Source: Roseinatronobacter sp052379845 (GTDB lineage: Bacteria > Pseudomonadota > Alphaproteobacteria > Rhodobacterales > Rhodobacteraceae). Taken from it: 64,000 nucleotides of DNA. The stretch lies in NCBI GenBank assembly GCA_052379845.1, contig JBQTCF010000017.1; one strand, written 5' to 3'. The notes beneath the pieces were generated by a model. It had not been told where the DNA came from, searched no databases, and saw nothing but the letters and a program-made list of their open reading frames with translations. This document shows, one piece after another, positions 60,749-64,000 of this stretch. A program made the position numbers and the translations under genes. How positions within the stretch are numbered: position 1 is the first letter of the stretch; every line of letters begins with the position of its first letter.

Positions 60749-62755
60749 TCAGGCGGCCAGACCGCGCCCTTTCAACAGCGCGTCCACCCCCGGCATACGC
60801 CCGCGAAATGCGGTATACAGGGCCTCTGCCTCGTCACGGCCACCGGCGGACAGGATGAAGCGTTCCAGCTTCGCGGCTGTGCCAGCATCGAACGCGCTGC
60901 CTGCTTCGCGGAAAGCCTCGAACGCGTCGGCGTCCATGACTTCGGACCACATGTAGCTGTAATACCCGCTGGAATAGCCATCACCCGAAAACACATGCGC
61001 GAAATGCGGCGTTGCATGGCGCATGCGGATCGCGCGCGGCATGCCAAGGCCGTCCAGCACCTGCGCCTGTTTCTGCATGGGGTCGGCAGGGGGCGGGCCA
61101 TCATGAAATTCCAGATCAACCAAAGCCGATGCCACATATTCCACTGTGGCAAATCCCTGATCGAAGTTTTGCGCGGCCAGCAGGCGGTCCAGCATGTCCT
61201 GGGGCATGGCCTCGCCGGTGTCCACATGGCGGGCATGTTGGGCCAGCACTTCGGGCACTTCCAACCAGTGTTCATACAACTGGCTGGGCAGTTCCACAAA
61301 ATCGCGTGCCACCGAAGTGCCGGAAATCAGCCCGTAAGTCACATCTGAAAGCATCTGATGCAGCGCATGGCCGAATTCATGAAACAGCGTGCGCGCATCG
61401 TCATAGGACAGCAGCGCGGGCTTGCCCTTGGCGAAATTGCAGATATTCACCACGATGGGCCGCACATCACCGCCCAGCTTGCGCTGGCTGCGCATGGTCG
61501 AACACCACGCGCCGGACCGTTTGGACCCGCGCGCGAAATAATCACCAATGAACACCGCCATATGCTGGCCATTGCGTGTCACGTCCCATGCGCGCGCATC
61601 AGGGTGGTACAGGGCCACATCCAGCGGGCGGAATTCAAGCCCGAACAGGCGGTTTGCGCAGTCAAACGCAGCCGCAATCATGCTGTCCAGCGACAGATAG
61701 GGTTTCAGCGCGGCCTCATCCAGATCATGTTCCGCGCGGCGCAGTTTTTCCGCGTAGAAACGCCAGTCCCACGGTTCCAGCGGGCCATCATAGCCGTCGG
61801 CATGCAGCATCGCTTCCAGTTTCGCGGCGTCGGCCATGGCTTTGGCGCGCGCGGGCGTCCAGACCTGCATCAGCAAATCGCGCACCGCGTCTGGCGTTCC
61901 CGCCATTTCGGTTTCCAGCTTGTAGCGCGCGAAATTCGCATAGCCCAGAAGCGTGGCGCGTTCAGCGCGCAGGGCCAGAATTTCAGCGGCTATCGCGCGG
62001 TTGTCGGTGTCGCCCCCATTCGCACCGCGCGCGGTCCATGCCTGATAGGCGGTCTTGCGCAAGTCGCGGCGCGTGGAAAACTGCAAGAACGGCACAATCA
62101 GCGAGCGGTTCAGCGTGACCACATGGCCATCGCGCCCGCGTTCTTCGGCGGCGGCTTTTGCACTGGCCACCGCAAAATCCGGCAGGCCCGAAAGATCATC
62201 CAGCGCCATGACCCAATCGCGTTCATCGGCCAGCAGGTTCTGGGTAAATTGCGTGCCCAATGTGGCAAGGCGGGATTTAACGTCGGTCAGGCGGGCGGCA
62301 TCTGGCCCCTGCAGCGCCGCCCCTGCGCGCACGAACATGCGCCGGTACAGCAGCAGCACGCGCGCTTGTTCGGCATTCAGCCCAAGGGTGTCGCGGCTGT
62401 CCCACAATGTTTCAATCCGGTCAAACAGCTTGCGGTTATTGATGATTTCTGACGAATAGGCGGACAGTTTTGGGGACAATTCGCGCTGCAGCGCGTCGCG
62501 GTCAGGGTTGGCGTCACTGCCCGACAGGTTGAAAAACACCCCCGCCACACGGTCCAGCAGGTCATCAGCGCGCTCCATCGCGTCAATGGTGTTGCCGAAT
62601 GTCGGCGCGTCGGGATTGTCGGCAATCGCGGCATAGGCCGCGCGCCCGGCCTGCATGGCGGCATCAAAGGCAGGGGCGAAATCGGCATCTGCGATTTCGG
62701 CAAACGGGGGAAGCTGGAAATCAGTGTGCCATTGGGCAAGAAGCGGGTTTGTCAT
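60749..62755 (-). CDS. M3-family zinc oligopeptidase
   Basis: This is a cytoplasmic metallopeptidase of 668 residues similar to oligopeptidase A and peptidyl-dipeptidase Dcp. The zinc site is in TLFHEFGHALHQML (HExxH), with the downstream ligand region RDFVELPSQLYEHWLE. The C-terminal KGRGLAA and the peptide-binding GDGYSSGYYSYMWSEVMDADAFEAF are typical of the family. The start at 62755 (MTNPLLAQWHTDF) fits. It probably degrades short peptides. It lies upstream of dnaK in transcription but with a separate 269-bp gap. Confidence 0.95.
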   Translation of the reverse strand: MTNPLLAQWHTDFQLPPFAEIADADFAPAFDAAMQAGRAAYAAIADNPDAPTFGNTIDAMERADDLLDRVAGVFFNLSGSDANPDRDALQRELSPKLSAYSSEIINNRKLFDRIETLWDSRDTLGLNAEQARVLLLYRRMFVRAGAALQGPDAARLTDVKSRLATLGTQFTQNLLADERDWVMALDDLSGLPDFAVASAKAAAEERGRDGHVVTLNRSLIVPFLQFSTRRDLRKTAYQAWTARGANGGDTDNRAIAAEILALRAERATLLGYANFARYKLETEMAGTPDAVRDLLMQVWTPARAKAMADAAKLEAMLHADGYDGPLEPWDWRFYAEKLRRAEHDLDEAALKPYLSLDSMIAAAFDCANRLFGLEFRPLDVALYHPDARAWDVTRNGQHMAVFIGDYFARGSKRSGAWCSTMRSQRKLGGDVRPIVVNICNFAKGKPALLSYDDARTLFHEFGHALHQMLSDVTYGLISGTSVARDFVELPSQLYEHWLEVPEVLAQHARHVDTGEAMPQDMLDRLLAAQNFDQGFATVEYVASALVDLEFHDGPPPADPMQKQAQVLDGLGMPRAIRMRHATPHFAHVFSGDGYSSGYYSYMWSEVMDADAFEAFREAGSAFDAGTAAKLERFILSAGGRDEAEALYTAFRGRMPGVDALLKGRGLAA

Positions 62756-62827
62756 GGGCTGGCCTTTGCGGTGCGGGTTGATCCCAAGCTAGGTCCGATC
62801 TGCGGCAGGTTCAATGGCCGCAATCCG

Positions 62828-63265
62828 CTATTGCAGGGATGCGGCCTGTCGTGCCACGGCAGCCACATCAAGGCTAAGCTGCAGCGCCTGTTCCATATGT
62901 GCAATCGCAACCCAACGCGCGTCCAACGCGTCATCAGCCGCAACCGGGTCGCCGGCTTGCCAGTCACATTGCACCGCAATCAGGGCGAAATGCTGCACCA
63001 TCGCGCCATTTTCAGCGTGGCCATAGGCATCAAGGGCCGTGAACACCCGCCGCGCAACCGCCCGGACGCCGGTTTCCTCAAATAATTCCCGTTCGGCAGC
63101 GGCCAGCAGGGTTTCGCCAAATTCCAGCTTGCCCCCCGGAAACCCCCACAGGCCCGCATCGGGCGGGTTGGCGCGCTGGATCAACAGCACCTGCCCGTCA
63201 CGGATAACTACCGCCAGAACGGCGGGGATGGGACGCATGGGCAGGGCGGGCGGATTATGGACCAT
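62828..63265 (-). CDS. MutT-like Nudix hydrolase
   Basis: The 145-residue product has the Nudix box GGKLEFGETLLAAAEREL then FEETGV, preceded by LIQRANPPDAGLWGFPGG. This is the pattern of small MutT/ADP-ribose-type pyrophosphatases. The substrate cannot be assigned. The start is uncertain: ATG at 63265, ATG at 63238 or an upstream GTG. None has a clear ribosome-binding site. It lies 73 bp from the M3 peptidase gene on the same strand. Confidence 0.85.
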   Translation of the reverse strand: MVHNPPALPMRPIPAVLAVVIRDGQVLLIQRANPPDAGLWGFPGGKLEFGETLLAAAERELFEETGVRAVARRVFTALDAYGHAENGAMVQHFALIAVQCDWQAGDPVAADDALDARWVAIAHMEQALQLSLDVAAVARQAASLQ

Positions 63266-63339
63266 GACACGCAAGGTAGCGCCCGCCAGCACGCGCCGCA
63301 AGCCGCCACAGCGGCAATGCAGCGCGCGGCTCACCCCCT

Positions 63340-64000
63340 CTAGCCGTCAGCGCGGATATTCTGATTGGTCGGGTCATAGGGGCTGTCAGCGGTGACAGTG
63401 GCATCCCACAGCTGGTTGAACATGCGCACCTTCAGCTTTTGCCCTTCCACCGCCAGATCGGGGCGCACATAGCCCATGCCGATAGATTTGCCAAACACCA
63501 CCGAATACCCCCCCGAGGTCAGGCGGCCCACCTTGGTGTCGCCTTCATACAGCGCCTCGCGGCCCCATGGATCGGCATCTGCTGGCCCGTCAATCAGCAG
63601 CGTGCAGCATTTGGCGCGAATGCCGGTTTGGTCCATCGCGGTTTTGCCGTGGAAGTCCTTGCTCATATCGACAAAGCGCGGCAGGTCCGCTTCCAGCGGG
63701 GTGGCGTCGCGGCCCAACTCATTGCCGAACGCGCGATAGGATTTTTCCTGCCGCAGCCAGTTTTGCGCCCGCGCCCCCACCAGTTTCAGCCCCACATCCG
63801 CGCCCGCCGCCATAAGCTGGTCGAACAGGTAGTTCTGCATTTCGATGGGGTGGTGCAATTCCCAGCCCAATTCACCGGTATAGGCCACGCGCACCGCGCG
63901 CACCGGGCACATGCCCAGTTCGATATTGCGCATCGACAGCCACGGGAAGCGTTTGTTCGACAGCACTGTTGCGGGGTCGGCATCCTTCACCAGTCTGCCC
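63340..64000 (-). CDS. GcvT-domain dehydrogenase, C-terminal part (cut by window edge)
   Basis: The frame runs off the right edge. The visible 220 or so C-terminal residues contain an aminomethyltransferase/GcvT fold: RVAYTGELGWELHHPIEMQ, VGARAQNWLRQEKSYRAFGNEL, KDFHGKTAM and RLTSGGYSVVFGKSIGMGYVR. In Rhodobacterales such domains usually follow an FAD domain in dimethylglycine/sarcosine dehydrogenase-like proteins of about 800 residues. This is inferred because the FAD part is outside the window. The stop codon is TAG at 63340-63342. Confidence 0.85.
   Translation of the reverse strand, partial: GRLVKDADPATVLSNKRFPWLSMRNIELGMCPVRAVRVAYTGELGWELHHPIEMQNYLFDQLMAAGADVGLKLVGARAQNWLRQEKSYRAFGNELGRDATPLEADLPRFVDMSKDFHGKTAMDQTGIRAKCCTLLIDGPADADPWGREALYEGDTKVGRLTSGGYSVVFGKSIGMGYVRPDLAVEGQKLKVRMFNQLWDATVTADSPYDPTNQNIRADG

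Overview
The window looks like chromosomal DNA of a GC-rich alphaproteobacterium of the order Rhodobacterales (Rhodobacter/Roseobacter relatives). The reasons are the hupT-hupU-hupV-hypF order known from Rhodobacter capsulatus, an FdVI-type ferredoxin, the hflK-hflC-DUF2065-Do protease block, the tsaE/addB/addA/trxA block, and a GC-hairpin plus GAGTATTT...GGCAAGATGAA motif that I know from this family. I cannot name the genus. I see no rRNA, tRNA, CRISPR array, transposase or prophage. No stretch longer than about 300 bases lacks a gene.

Layout. 0.2-7.1 kb: a hydrogen-sensing module on the minus strand (histidine kinase hupT, regulatory hydrogenase hupU and hupV, maturation factor hypF) with the nickel regulator nikR divergent from it. 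7.3-9.4 kb: triosephosphate isomerase, an A-type Fe-S carrier, a maltose O-acetyltransferase-like protein and a SufT-like protein. 9.5-18.7 kb: the HslVU protease, thioredoxin, the AddAB recombination nuclease and TsaE. 18.7-21.4 kb: an orphan PAS protein, a [2Fe-2S] ferredoxin and an exported peptidoglycan-binding protein. 21.6-25.7 kb: envelope protein quality control (Do protease, DUF2065, HflC, HflK). 25.7-30 kb: glutathione reductase, ribose-5-phosphate isomerase, a lipoprotein cytochrome c and serine deaminase. 30-37 kb: a possible glycosyltransferase, then Hsp33, a CoA-type Nudix hydrolase and the CCA-adding enzyme overlapping one another, an ABC exporter and an RNA m5U methyltransferase. 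37.0-38.5 kb: a voltage-gated sodium channel and a lipoprotein L,D-transpeptidase. 38.5-43 kb: an YnjBCD-type ABC importer divergent from the CDP-alcohol phosphatidyltransferase YnjF. 43-50.4 kb: Bpt, an RDD membrane protein, YbaK, an omega-amino-acid transaminase, a LysE exporter, and glnE with a small unknown gene and tusA. 50.4-56.4 kb: a PopZ/DUF2497-like protein, a LuxR-type regulator, a P-type cation ATPase and a secreted protein of unknown function. 56.5-64 kb: radC, dnaJ, dnaK, an M3 oligopeptidase, a Nudix hydrolase and the end of a GcvT-domain dehydrogenase cut by the window edge.

The most distinctive non-coding signal is a family of about 100-bp palindromic intergenic repeats. There are six copies in two sub-types, mostly at convergent gene ends. 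In four copies the terminal TAGAG or TAAAG of the repeat forms the stop codon of the neighbouring gene. Two inverted copies bracket hypF. Many adjacent gene pairs overlap by exactly four bases (ATGA or GTGA), which suggests widespread translational coupling.
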